A DNA stretch of 28,093 nt, taken from positions 1 to 28,093 of the forward strand of contig JUNU01000075.1 of the NCBI GenBank assembly GCA_001067655.1. The letters run 5' to 3'. The DNA is from Neisseria lactamica. Its GTDB lineage: Bacteria > Pseudomonadota > Gammaproteobacteria > Burkholderiales > Neisseriaceae. This document shows positions 8,131 to 15,947 of the stretch, piece by piece. Position numbers and translations under genes: made by a program. The notes under the pieces were generated by a model that was given only the letters and a program-made list of their open reading frames with translations, did not search any database and was not told where the DNA came from. Within the stretch, counting starts at the first letter, position 1. Every line of letters begins with the position of its first letter.

Positions 8131-8700
8131 TCACAACTTGGCAATAAACTTCGACGGAATGTTTTCAGTCAACCAAACGCCGTTGTCTGCGAGGTAAAAC
8201 TGATGACCGTCAGTAAGCATGGCTGCGGTGTCGATGGTCAACACGACGGGTTTGCCATGTCGGGAGCCGACTTTTATTGCGGTTTCGACATCTGCAGAAA
8301 GATGGACGAAATGGCGTGAACCTGCATGCAATCCCTGACCAAATATTGATTGAACCGATTTTTCCGCTGTGCCGTGATATAGGATATCAGGCGGTGTCGT
8401 TGCACAATATTGGATTTCAACCTGTTTTGTAGAATGCCCTTGCGCAGCGCGGATACGTTTGCCGTCTTCTGATACGGTAAACCGTTTTTTATCATTGGTT
8501 TCAACAATTTCCATTAAAGTATCGTACGTCAGCGAAACTCCGGTAAAGTTATGCTTGGGATGATTGGCTTGTGCCAACAGGATATCAATATCCACCCAGC
8601 CGTTTTTGTCCAGAGTGATTCCGATTTGTTCGGGTCTGTGACGTAAGATAAGGCTGAGGAATTTGCTGACGGATTTTTGTTGTTTTTCATTTAATATCAT
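8131..8700 (-). CDS. kptA: RNA 2'-phosphotransferase (Tpt1/KptA family)
   Basis: Tpt1/KptA enzymes move an internal RNA 2'-phosphate to NAD+, giving ADP-ribose 1'',2''-cyclic phosphate. In eukaryotes this ends tRNA splicing; the bacterial substrate is not settled. The 189-residue protein has the family pieces: SKFLSLILRHRPE (12-24, with R20-H21), RAAQGHS (84-90), LYHGT (107-111), RHFVHLS (129-135) and GVWLTENIP (174-182). This is the full bilobal enzyme: winged-helix N-lobe and ADP-ribosyltransferase-fold C-lobe. It seems intact. AGGA lies upstream of the ATG at a long spacing. The next gene upstream, 100 bases away and in the same direction, is AbiGi-like, so they may be co-transcribed. Confidence 0.92.
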   Translation of the reverse strand: MILNEKQQKSVSKFLSLILRHRPEQIGITLDKNGWVDIDILLAQANHPKHNFTGVSLTYDTLMEIVETNDKKRFTVSEDGKRIRAAQGHSTKQVEIQYCATTPPDILYHGTAEKSVQSIFGQGLHAGSRHFVHLSADVETAIKVGSRHGKPVVLTIDTAAMLTDGHQFYLADNGVWLTENIPSKFIAKL

Positions 8701-8737
8701 TGTGTTTTTTTTCCTAAGGAATCTTTCTTCCGGTATT

Positions 8738-8749
8738 TTCAGACGATCT
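8738..8749 (-). repeat. Degenerate uptake sequence
   Basis: TTCAGACGATCT differs by one base from the complement of AGGTCGTCTGAA. It is the only uptake-like site between 8131 and 10032, and lies between kptA and the AbiGi-like gene. Confidence 0.6.
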
Positions 8750-8800
8750 TGCTGAACGAAACATTGGTATGTTCTTTCGATTTATTCCTAGCAAAAAATA

Positions 8801-9634
8801 TTAAAAATCTTGTCTGATAGTATCTAAGGAAATAACCTTTGAAAGTAGAATGAGTCTTTCATTTTCAGGATGGTCCTTAAATATATTATTAATTTTATTA
8901 ATTACTGGAATGTATGAATTTTCTGGTACGAAAATGTATTTTATATCTGAAGGTTCAAATTTTAGTGAGGCGAATTTTTTTGTAATAGCATTTGAATTTT
9001 GTAACTCTTCATTATTTCCAGATAAAATATTTGGTAAAAAATTTTGGAAAGGACTATTTCCATCTGAGGTAGGTGCATACCTCCACTCACATTCTTCATC
9101 AAAATTTTTCGTTACCTCCTTTCCATTTACTTTCATCTTTCCTCTCAATGGTTTCAAGAATTTCATAAGTTGAAGTGTAGTGTTTGGACTCAATTCCTTA
9201 CTGATTAACAAACTTATTGCATCCACTGGAATATTTTTTAAGATAAAATTTCGAATTAGATTAGGAATAATACTGTTACCTGACAGATAAAAAATAGGAT
9301 TTAATCCTTTTCTTATTCCCCACTCCTTTGTCATTCCAAGGCCAAAGCTACCATAAAAATCTGTATGTGCTGTAATTTTGGATAGTGGAATATCACAAAA
9401 ACAAGACATTGGGTAAGCTATTGAACTGATATTATATTTTATCAACTGTTTAATAAGAGTTTCCAAAAGGTTGTTTTCTTCCTGTTTTTCTAATTCATTT
9501 TTAAAATCTTTTGGAATTAGCCATTCAATATCTTCAGAACAAAATCTAGGCCAAAAGCCATTTTCCAAAATATCTAGTAGATATTCTTCTTTGGGTGTAA
9601 AGTGAAATAAAGAGTTTGATTTTATAGTTGCCAT
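8801..9634 (-). CDS. AbiGi-family protein (abortive-infection antitoxin-type)
   Basis: From recalled family pattern this 277-residue protein matches the AbiGi group, named for the Lactococcus phage-resistance system AbiG. Characteristic pieces are SLFHFT (8-13), ILENGFWPRFC (22-32), YPMSCFCDIPLS (74-85), H90 with YGSFGLGMTKEWGI (94-107), and EWRY (183-186). No signal peptide or membrane segment is seen. The gene is AT-rich (about one third G+C) and free of uptake sequences, unlike its neighbours, suggesting acquisition. AbiGi normally pairs with AbiGii, but no AbiGii-like gene is adjacent; the downstream neighbour is kptA. H11, Y94 and E183 could be an ADP-ribosyltransferase-like triad (inference). 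The start ATG has no clear ribosome-binding site. Confidence 0.75.
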   Translation of the reverse strand: MATIKSNSLFHFTPKEEYLLDILENGFWPRFCSEDIEWLIPKDFKNELEKQEENNLLETLIKQLIKYNISSIAYPMSCFCDIPLSKITAHTDFYGSFGLGMTKEWGIRKGLNPIFYLSGNSIIPNLIRNFILKNIPVDAISLLISKELSPNTTLQLMKFLKPLRGKMKVNGKEVTKNFDEECEWRYAPTSDGNSPFQNFLPNILSGNNEELQNSNAITKKFASLKFEPSDIKYIFVPENSYIPVINKINNIFKDHPENERLILLSKVISLDTIRQDF

Positions 9635-9643
9635 TTTGCAAAG

Positions 9644-9671
9644 TATTTACTTGAAGTTAAAAACATTTCAA
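9644..9671 (-). promoter_or_regulatory. Possible promoter of the AbiGi-like gene
   Basis: On the minus strand TTGAAA (9666-9671) and TAAATA (9644-9649) are 16 bases apart. The boxes sit in the 61-base gap after trpE, so the leader would be very short. AT-rich sequence makes chance matches likely. Confidence 0.3.
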
Positions 9672-9695
9672 TTTTTTCAGAATAATTTAGTTAAC

Positions 9696-11171
9696 CTACC
9701 TATCCAACCCTTCCTGCACCATCTGTGCCGCCCTGACCACTGCTCGGGCTTTGTTCTGCGTTTCCTGCCATTCGGAGGTCGGGTTGGAGTCGGCGACGAT
9801 GCCTGCGCCGCTTTGGACGTATAGTGTGTTGTTTTTCACTACCGCAGTACGGATGGCGATTGCCAAATCCATGTCGTTGTTGAAACCCCAGACACCGACG
9901 GCGCCGCCGTAGATGCCGCGTTTGCTCGGTTCGACTTCTTCGATGATTTCCATGGCGCGGACTTTGGGTGCGCCGGAGAGTGTGCCGGCGGGAAACGTGG
10001 CGGCGAGGATGTCCATGTTGGTAACGCCCTCTTTCAGACGACCTTCGACGTTGGAAACGATGTGCATCACATGGGAGTATTTTTCAATCACCATTTTGTC
10101 GGTTACTTTGACTTCGCCTGTTTTGCTGATGCGGCCGACGTCGTTGCGCCCTAAATCGATAAGCATGACGTGTTCGGCGATTTCTTTGGCGTCGCTTAAT
10201 AAATCCTGCTCGTTGGCAAGGTCTTCGGCGGGGGTTTTGCCGCGCAGGCGCGTGCCGGCGATGGGGCGGACGATGACGTCGTCACGTTCGCGGCGGACGA
10301 GGATTTCGGGTGAAGAACCGATGATGTGGAAATCGCCGAAATCGTAGTAAAAGAGGTAAGGCGAAGGGTTGAGCGTGCGCAGGGCGCGGTAGAGGGCGAG
10401 CGGGCTGTCGGTAAATTCCATGCTCATGCGCTGGCTGGGAACGACCTGCATGCAGTCGCCTGCGAAGATGTAGTCTTTGATTTTGTTGACACAGGCTTTG
10501 AACGGCTCTTCGCCGAATTCGCTGACGGCTTCGGTGTGTTTGCTGCCGAGCGAGAGCGGGATGGCGCAGCTTTGGCGCAGCTGGGTGCGGATGTCTTCGA
10601 GGCGTTCGCGGGCGCGTTCGTAGCCGTCGGGCTGCGAGGGATCGGCATAAACGATGAGGTGGATTTTGCCGCTCAAATTGTCGATAACCGCCAACTCTTG
10701 CGACAGCATCAGCAAGATATCGGGCGTGCCGAGCGGATCGGCTTTGGCGGTGTTTTTCAGGCGGTGGGCGAAGTGTTCGAAATTGTAGATGGTTTCGTAA
10801 CCGAAGTAGCCGACCAATCCGCCGGTAAAGCGCGGCAGACTTGGGATTTCGGGCGTTTTGAAGCGGTTGTGGAAGGCTTCGATAAAGGGCAGCGGATTGC
10901 CGTCGTGTTGCTCGACGATTTCGCCGTTTTGATAAACGTCGACATGTTTGCCGCTGGCTTTGAGATAGTGGCTGCAAGGCAGGCCGATAAAGGAATAGCG
11001 GCCGAAACGTTCGCCGCCGACAACGGATTCGAGCAGATAGGTATAAGGGCGGTTGGCGAGTTTGAGATAGAGGGAAAGCGGCGTATCCAAGTCGGCAAGG
11101 AGTTCTTGCACGAGCGGGATGCGGTTGTAGCCTTGGGCGGCTTGGGCTTGGTATTCTTGTTTGCTGATCAT
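9696..11171 (-). CDS. trpE: Anthranilate synthase component I
   Basis: TrpE converts chorismate to anthranilate, the first step of tryptophan synthesis, using ammonia from a glutaminase partner (TrpG) not in this window. The 491-residue protein shows the feedback-site motif LLES (46-49) and the chorismate-binding core: IVRPIAGTRLRGKT, DLGRNDVGRISK, AGTLSGAPKVRAMEI, GIYGGAVG and QSGAGIVADSNP. I start at the ATG at 11171; the frame stays open 41 codons further, but that part is repeat and promoter sequence. GGAATAGAA precedes the ATG. One uptake sequence lies in the coding region (10033-10044). It stands alone, not in a trp operon, and no Trp-rich leader peptide is seen. Confidence 0.95.
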   Translation of the reverse strand: MISKQEYQAQAAQGYNRIPLVQELLADLDTPLSLYLKLANRPYTYLLESVVGGERFGRYSFIGLPCSHYLKASGKHVDVYQNGEIVEQHDGNPLPFIEAFHNRFKTPEIPSLPRFTGGLVGYFGYETIYNFEHFAHRLKNTAKADPLGTPDILLMLSQELAVIDNLSGKIHLIVYADPSQPDGYERARERLEDIRTQLRQSCAIPLSLGSKHTEAVSEFGEEPFKACVNKIKDYIFAGDCMQVVPSQRMSMEFTDSPLALYRALRTLNPSPYLFYYDFGDFHIIGSSPEILVRRERDDVIVRPIAGTRLRGKTPAEDLANEQDLLSDAKEIAEHVMLIDLGRNDVGRISKTGEVKVTDKMVIEKYSHVMHIVSNVEGRLKEGVTNMDILAATFPAGTLSGAPKVRAMEIIEEVEPSKRGIYGGAVGVWGFNNDMDLAIAIRTAVVKNNTLYVQSGAGIVADSNPTSEWQETQNKARAVVRAAQMVQEGLDR

Positions 11172-11240
11172 TTCTATTCCGTTTGTCGGGTACTTTTCAG
11201 ACGACCTTATCTGAGTAAAAACCGGTTGAATTATCCGAAA

Positions 11241-11249
11241 AGTATAGCA
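11241..11249 (-). promoter_or_regulatory. Predicted trpE promoter (extended -10)
   Basis: The minus strand reads TGCTATACT, an extended -10 element (TGn plus TATACT), about 70 bases before the trpE start. The -35 region is poor. A leader of about 63 bases would contain an uptake sequence and no tandem Trp codons. Confidence 0.5.
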
Positions 11250-11292
11250 GTTTATCGATAGCGTTGACAGTATGCGGGTCGTCTGAAAAAGC

Positions 11293-11321
11293 AAAACGCC
11301 GTTTGAGGTTAACGGCGTTTT
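11293..11321 (-). terminator. Terminator of the small membrane-protein gene
   Basis: AAAACGCCGTT (11293-11303) and AACGGCGTTTT (11311-11321) form an 11-base-pair stem with a seven-base loop, just after the stop of the upstream gene on the minus strand. It separates that gene from trpE. Confidence 0.8.
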
Positions 11322-11332
11322 AGGTTTGGATT

Positions 11333-11746
11333 TCAGGCGCGTGAAGAGGCGGAATGGCGTTTTTTAGCCTGCTTCCATTTGAACGAATAGCCGAGCGCTA
11401 CCGGAATGAGGGACAGGATGAATTTGAAGGTCCAGCTTGCATACCAAGGTTTGGTCACGATAATCGCCTCCCCTCCGGATGCTGGAACGACGATGTCTTT
11501 GATGGCATACCAATCCAAATATGGCCACCAACACATCACCAAGCTGCCTAAAAACAGCGGCCAGATATTACGGCTTAAATTAATCTGCCACAGGCGGAAG
11601 CATACGCCTGCCCATACCAGCGTCAGGCCGGTAATCAGGAAAATGGTGTAAGTATCTGCGCCGAGAAAGGCGGCGATGAAATAAGTCAGCACCACCCAAA
11701 TAACGGCAAGGACAAGGACGATGATTTCTTCAGGACGTTTGAACAT
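11333..11746 (-). CDS. Small inner-membrane protein of unknown function
   Basis: I do not recognise a named family. The 137-residue product has four probable membrane helices (about 8-28, 33-53, 61-81 and 105-125), a Trp-rich stretch CWWPYLDWY in the third, and a short Lys/Arg/His-rich tail (KWKQAKKRHS), which the positive-inside rule would place in the cytoplasm. I chose the ATG at 11746, preceded by GGAG at about ten bases; an in-frame TTG seven codons upstream is less likely. It has its own terminator, so it is a single-gene unit between trpE and a long gene-free region. Confidence 0.7.
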   Translation of the reverse strand: MFKRPEEIIVLVLAVIWVVLTYFIAAFLGADTYTIFLITGLTLVWAGVCFRLWQINLSRNIWPLFLGSLVMCWWPYLDWYAIKDIVVPASGGEAIIVTKPWYASWTFKFILSLIPVALGYSFKWKQAKKRHSASSRA

Positions 11747-11767
11747 TTCAGCGCTTCTCCAAAGCAA

Positions 11768-12053
11768 TGTCGCATCATACGGTTTAGGGCGGGCTGACGA
11801 TAGGCGGCGCGGGAATCTTTAGGGATAACATATAAAACATCGCTTCCGCACCGGTCAGCCTGCCTGAAAGTCTGTTCAGGCGATACTATACCCGAAACGA
11901 AATAGTTTGAATATGCTACTTATTGGTAGGATGGGCGTTTCAGACGACCCTCAAATCGTTGAAAAAAGGTCGTCTGAAAACCGATATCCTGAGATGCCCT
12001 TAAAGCCATTTTCAGACGACCTCTTTAAGACCTTGAAAATACGCATGACGCAA
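11768..12053. other. Gene-free region with uptake sequences
   Basis: No convincing gene is seen. Uptake sequences lie at 11939-11950 (variant), 11967-11978 and 12011-12022; the first faces the second across a loop of 16 bases and could form a hairpin. Confidence 0.5.
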
Positions 12054-12089
12054 AAACGGCCTTGATGGGATGAACCATCAAGGCCGTTT
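12054..12089. terminator. Strong bidirectional terminator hairpin
   Basis: A perfect 15-base-pair stem (12054-12068 with 12075-12089) with a six-base loop, flanked by A-rich and T-rich runs so that it works in both directions. It is 366 bases beyond the rep stop, and no plus-strand gene leads into it, so the transcript it terminates is unclear. Confidence 0.75.
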
Positions 12090-12455
12090 GATTTTTATCC
12101 CCGATTAGTGGGGCAAGTCTTCCGACTGCACTCAGTTAAAAAATTCCATTATTTTCAATTTTCTATACAGTTAAGAAAGGTTAGTATTTTTCCTTAACCA
12201 ACAAAGACATTATTTAATAAAATCTTAACTGAAAAGAGCAGCCGAAAGACAGACTTTTCGCTATCCGTCGGAAAACTTGTAATGCGGATTATAGCCATGT
12301 ATTTTACATTCGACAACGCTGCTTTTGAATTATTGAGGCTGACACAGATTTGTTGTCCTTCCAGGCTGACAGGAGGAATCCGGAACACTTCAAATTAAAG
12401 AAGAGTACCATGTGCAACCTATTTCAGACGACCTTTTGCTGGTCCATCTCTCGTT
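12090..12455. other. AT-rich gene-free region downstream of rep
   Basis: No convincing reading frame or known RNA was found. The part from 12130 to 12300 is AT-rich. A partly self-complementary stretch (gttaagaaagg ... ccttaac, about 12171-12199) could fold. An uptake sequence lies at 12423-12434 close to the rep stop. Possibly a 3' untranslated region of rep or a small RNA. Confidence 0.4.
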
Positions 12456-14456
12456 TCAGCCTTTCCCTTTCGCCGCCAACATATCCAGCATCCCCGCCAG
12501 ATGGCTTCTACCCTCTTCCTTGCTTACAATCGGCTCGCCGCCTTTGCGCCCTAAAATCTTGATGTCTTCCTGCGGCATTTCGTCTATAAAGCGGCTGGGT
12601 TCGGGGAACTGCCATGTGCCTTGTTTTTTGCGTTTGACGCAGTGGGTCAGCGTAAGCTGGCGCTTGGCGCGGGTGATGCCGACGTACATCAGGCGGCGTT
12701 CTTCTTCAACATTGTCTTCTTCGATGCTGTCGTTGTGCGGCAGGATGCCCTCTTCGCAGCCGACGAGGAAGACGTAGGGGTATTCCAAGCCTTTGGAGGC
12801 GTGCAGGGTCGAGAGTTTGACGGCATCGACTTCTTCTTCGCTTTTGCCTTCCAAGAGCGTCATTAAGGCGACGGTTTGGGCGAGTTCGATGATGTTTTTG
12901 CCGTCTTGTTCGCCTTTGCGCTCCAGCCAGCCGGTCAGGTCGCTGACGTTGCGCCATTTGATCTCGCCTGCTTTACCCTCTTCACTGGCAAGCAGGTGGT
13001 TTTCGTAGTCGATTTCTTTAAGCAAGCTGTTGATGAGTTCGCCCGCTTCGCTGGTTTCGGCTTTGGCGCGGTAGCTGCCGAACATATCCATAAAGGCTTG
13101 CAGGTGTTGGCGGTTGGTATTGTTCAGCAAAGCGAGGGCTTCTTCGTTTTGCGCGGCTTCATACAGGCTGCATTCGTGTTCATGCGCGTAGGTGTTGAGC
13201 TTACCCAGCGTTACATCGCCAATGCCGCGTTTGGGCGTGGTAACGGCGCGCAGGAAGGCGGGGTCGTCGTTGGGGTTGGCAAGCAGGCGCAAATAGGACA
13301 AAACGTCTTTAATTTCGGCTTTGTCGAAAAAACTCTGCCCGCCGGAGAGTTGGTAGGGAACGCGCGCGCTGCGTAAGGCTTCTTCAAAAATCCGCGCCTG
13401 ATGGTTGCCGCGGTATAACACGGCGAAATCGGCGTATTGGGTTTTGTCACCGCCGACCAGCTTTTGTTTGACGATTTGGCTGACGACCCAGTCGGCTTCG
13501 TGTTGCTCGTTTTGACAGGCAACGACTTTGACGATTTCGCCTTCACCGAACTGCGACCAAAGTTTTTTGGTAAACAATTTAGGATTGTTTTCAATCACTT
13601 TGTTGGCGATTTTGAGAATACGCGCAGTGGAGCGGTAGTTTTGCTCCAGTTTGATGACTTTCATCTGCGGATAGTCTTCCTGCATTTTGCGCAGGTTTTC
13701 CATGTTCGCACCGCGCCATGCGTAGATGGACTGGTCGTCGTCGCCGACGGCGGTAAACATACCTTCCGCGCCGGTCAGCAGCTTCATCAGCGTAAATTGG
13801 CAGGTATTGGTGTCCTGACATTCGTCAACCAACAGATAACGCAGCCGCCGTTGCCATTTGTTGCGCACTTCGCTGTTTTGCTGCAACAGTACGGCGGGCA
13901 GGCGGATTAAGTCGTCGAAGTCCACAGCCTGATAGCTTTGCAGGGTTTCCTGATAGCTCGCATACACGCGCGCGATTTGTTCTTCCCATGCGTTGGAGGT
14001 CGTCTGAAGCACGTCTTCAGGCGTTTTCAAATCGTTTTTCCACAGGGAAATCTGATGCTGCGCTTTGAATAAGGCTTCTTTTCCCGTGCCGCCCAAAAGT
14101 TCGCCGATGATTTTCGCGCTGTCGGTGGAATCGAGGATGGAAAAGTTTTTTTTGTAACCGATATGGTTCGCCTCTTCGCGCAAAATCTTCATGCCTAAAG
14201 AGTGGAAGGTGCAAATCGTCAGCCCGCGCGTTTGCGATTTGGGCAGCATTTTGGCGACGCGTTCCTGCATTTCCGTAGCGGCTTTATTGGTAAAGGTAAT
14301 CGCGGCGACGGTATGCGGCAGATAGCCGACATTGACAATCAAATGTTTGATTTTTTGCGTAATCACGCCGGTTTTGCCGCTGCCGGCGCCGGCAAGCACG
14401 AGCAGAGGCCCGCCGAGATATTTGACGGCGGCTTGCTGTTGGGGGTTGAGTTTCAT
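12456..14456 (-). CDS. rep: Rep, superfamily 1 ATP-dependent DNA helicase
   Basis: Rep is a 3'-5' DNA helicase of the UvrD/Rep family that helps replication forks pass obstacles. The 666-residue protein has the full motif set: LAGAGSGKT (21-29), AITFTNKAA, DECQDTN, VGDDDQSIYAWRGA, QNYRSTARILK, STLHASKGLEYPYVFLVG and YVGITRAKRQL near the end. Length fits Rep. I start at the ATG at 14456 giving MKLNPQQ, the usual family beginning; the frame extends 22 codons further through an uptake sequence. One uptake sequence lies inside the gene (13997-14008). Confidence 0.94.
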   Translation of the reverse strand: MKLNPQQQAAVKYLGGPLLVLAGAGSGKTGVITQKIKHLIVNVGYLPHTVAAITFTNKAATEMQERVAKMLPKSQTRGLTICTFHSLGMKILREEANHIGYKKNFSILDSTDSAKIIGELLGGTGKEALFKAQHQISLWKNDLKTPEDVLQTTSNAWEEQIARVYASYQETLQSYQAVDFDDLIRLPAVLLQQNSEVRNKWQRRLRYLLVDECQDTNTCQFTLMKLLTGAEGMFTAVGDDDQSIYAWRGANMENLRKMQEDYPQMKVIKLEQNYRSTARILKIANKVIENNPKLFTKKLWSQFGEGEIVKVVACQNEQHEADWVVSQIVKQKLVGGDKTQYADFAVLYRGNHQARIFEEALRSARVPYQLSGGQSFFDKAEIKDVLSYLRLLANPNDDPAFLRAVTTPKRGIGDVTLGKLNTYAHEHECSLYEAAQNEEALALLNNTNRQHLQAFMDMFGSYRAKAETSEAGELINSLLKEIDYENHLLASEEGKAGEIKWRNVSDLTGWLERKGEQDGKNIIELAQTVALMTLLEGKSEEEVDAVKLSTLHASKGLEYPYVFLVGCEEGILPHNDSIEEDNVEEERRLMYVGITRAKRQLTLTHCVKRKKQGTWQFPEPSRFIDEMPQEDIKILGRKGGEPIVSKEEGRSHLAGMLDMLAAKGKG

Positions 14457-14530
14457 GGGAATGCAGACGAACCAAAAAGAGGCGCAGATTATAACAGGTC
14501 GTCTGAAAGCCCCAAAAGGCAATCCAGCAT

Positions 14531-14560
14531 ATATAACAAAATCATCTTTACACCAAACAA
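14531..14560 (-). promoter_or_regulatory. Possible rep promoter
   Basis: On the minus strand TTGTTT (14555-14560) and TTATAT (14531-14536) are 18 bases apart, about 75 bases before the rep ATG. The match is moderate and the area is AT-rich. Confidence 0.4.
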
Positions 14561-14629
14561 ACCATTCTTTCCGTTTTTCAGACGACCCCGTTAAAGTGGC
14601 AGCATCTTCTTTTTCCCTTCCGACCGACC

Positions 14630-15466
14630 ATGTTATTACTCAAAACGCCCAGCGTACTGCCCGGCTTCAAAATCAGCCTCGGCCTGACCGTATTGTGCCT
14701 GTCGCTTCTGGTGGTTTTGCCGTTTGCGATGATGGCGGCGAAAGCGGCGGAAATCGGCTGGGGCGGCTTTTGGAACACGATTGCCGAGCCGAACGTGTTG
14801 GCGGCGGTGTGGCTGAGTTTGCGGATGTCGTTTTATGCGATGCTGACCAATGTCGTGTTCGGCACGTTGGTGGCGTGGGTGTTGGTGCGCTATGAATTCC
14901 CGGGCAAAGGGCTGGTGAACGCGCTGGTCGATTTGCCGTTTGCGCTGCCGACGGCGGTTACCGGTATCGCGTTGGCGACCCTGTATGCGCCGAACGGTTG
15001 GATAGGCCGCTTTTTCGAGCCTTTGGGCATCAAAATCGCGTTTACGCCCGTCGGCATTTGGATTGCGCTGGTCGTCGTCAGCCTGCCTTTTATCGTCCGC
15101 GCCGTGCAGCCGGTATTGGAGGAATTGTCGGGTGAATATGAGGAAGCGGCGGCGACTTTGGGCGCAAACCGCTTCACAACGTTCCGCCGCGTGCTGCTGC
15201 CGGAAATCACGCCGGCACTTTTAACCGGCGCGGGCATGATGTTCGCGCGGGCAACGGGTGAATACGGCTCAGTGATTTTTATCGCGGGCAACATTCCGAT
15301 GGTTTCCGAAATCCTGCCGCTGATTATTACCGGCAAGCTGGAACAGTTCGACGTACAGGGCGCGTCGGCGGTGGCGTTGTTTATGCTGCTGGTTTCGTTT
15401 GTGATTCTGTTTGCGTTGAACGTGATGCAGTGGGCGTTGAGCAGGCGTTCGGGTGCGAAGGGTTGA
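14630..15466 (+). CDS. cysT: Sulfate/thiosulfate ABC transporter permease CysT (CysU)
   Basis: CysT forms the inner-membrane channel for sulfate and thiosulfate import with CysW, energised by CysA. The 278-residue protein has about six membrane helices and the permease EAA loop at 171-191 (EEAAATLGANRF...LLP), which docks to the ATPase. PTAVTGIALATLY near 107-119 is family-typical. The ATG lacks a clear ribosome-binding site. No periplasmic sulfate-binding protein gene (cysP/sbp) is adjacent; it must be encoded elsewhere. The next gene, cysW, is 481 bases away because of a repeat block. Confidence 0.93.
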   Translation: MLLLKTPSVLPGFKISLGLTVLCLSLLVVLPFAMMAAKAAEIGWGGFWNTIAEPNVLAAVWLSLRMSFYAMLTNVVFGTLVAWVLVRYEFPGKGLVNALVDLPFALPTAVTGIALATLYAPNGWIGRFFEPLGIKIAFTPVGIWIALVVVSLPFIVRAVQPVLEELSGEYEEAAATLGANRFTTFRRVLLPEITPALLTGAGMMFARATGEYGSVIFIAGNIPMVSEILPLIITGKLEQFDVQGASAVALFMLLVSFVILFALNVMQWALSRRSGAKG

Positions 15467-15490
15467 GGGGTCGTCTGAAAAATGTGGAAC

Positions 15491-15570
15491 GGATTCTTGA
15501 ATCCGACGTTTTGATACTGAAACTGAAACAACGGAAACAACCGATATTTTGTCGGATTCAAGAATTCGAC
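15491..15570. repeat. Palindromic intergenic element, left copy
   Basis: Bounded by GGATTC-TT-GAATCC (from 15491) and by GTCGGATTC-AA-GAATTCGAC (15551-15570). It resembles the element at 15801-15876 but is less perfect, so it is probably an older copy. Neisserial intergenic repeats of this look are common; I cannot name the family securely. Confidence 0.6.
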
Positions 15571-15610
15571 CTACCTTAAAAAGTCGTCTGAAAACCTGAA
15601 CTACGCTGTT

Positions 15611-15720
15611 GCCGTCATTCCCGCGCAGGCGGGAATCCACCACAAGGCAATAGGAAAACAGAAAATCAATAAGGCAGCCGAAATTTACCGATGGATTCCC
15701 GCCTGCGCGGGAATGACGGC
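15611..15720. repeat. Pair of inverted dRS3 repeats
   Basis: The neisserial dRS3 core ATTCCC-n8-GGGAAT occurs at 15617-15636 and inverted at 15695-15714. With flanks, 29 bases (15611-15639) are exactly complementary to 15692-15720, separated by 52 bases. dRS3 units make up the neisserial intergenic mosaic elements and are known phage and recombination targets. On RNA this would fold into a long hairpin within the cys transcript. Confidence 0.85.
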
Positions 15721-15800
15721 AGCTAGACTTTTTTATTTCCCTTTTAACATAAAAGATAAAAGGTCGTCTGAAAACGAATCCGCTCCCCAAAACACAGAAT

Positions 15801-15876
15801 TCGTAGGTCGGATACTTGTATCCGACAAACATTTGCGATTCAGCAACCTTGTCGGATTCAAGAATCCGACCTACGA
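15801..15876. repeat. Palindromic intergenic element, right copy
   Basis: A 76-base element with 12-base terminal inverted repeats (TCGTAGGTCGGA at 15801-15812, complement at 15865-15876). Each end contains a near-perfect 20-base palindrome, GTCGGATAC-TT-GTATCCGAC (15807-15826) and GTCGGATTC-AA-GAATCCGAC (15851-15870). It has the look of a small non-coding mobile repeat (REP or MITE type). Confidence 0.7.
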
Positions 15877-15947
15877 AAGCTAAACCCCTCAATCCCTTTT
15901 CAGACGACCCTCAAACATCTTAAAACCAACCAGAGAACACCACCGCC

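Noticed and set aside
8131..8700. kptA as the toxin AbiGii
   Set aside because: The protein has all Tpt1/KptA motifs and no resemblance to AbiGii, so the pair is not a standard AbiG system.
10326..11261. Open frame of 311 codons on the plus strand
   Set aside because: Antisense to trpE; repetitive Phe/Ala/Val/Asp composition typical of a shadow frame.
12194..12388. 64-codon frame on the minus strand in the gap after rep
   Set aside because: No ribosome-binding site, no composition typical of a protein here, and AT-rich context; not supported as a gene.
11939..12434. Regular short repeats that could suggest a CRISPR array
   Set aside because: The repeats are 12-base uptake sequences in mixed orientations with uneven spacing, not direct repeats with uniform spacers.
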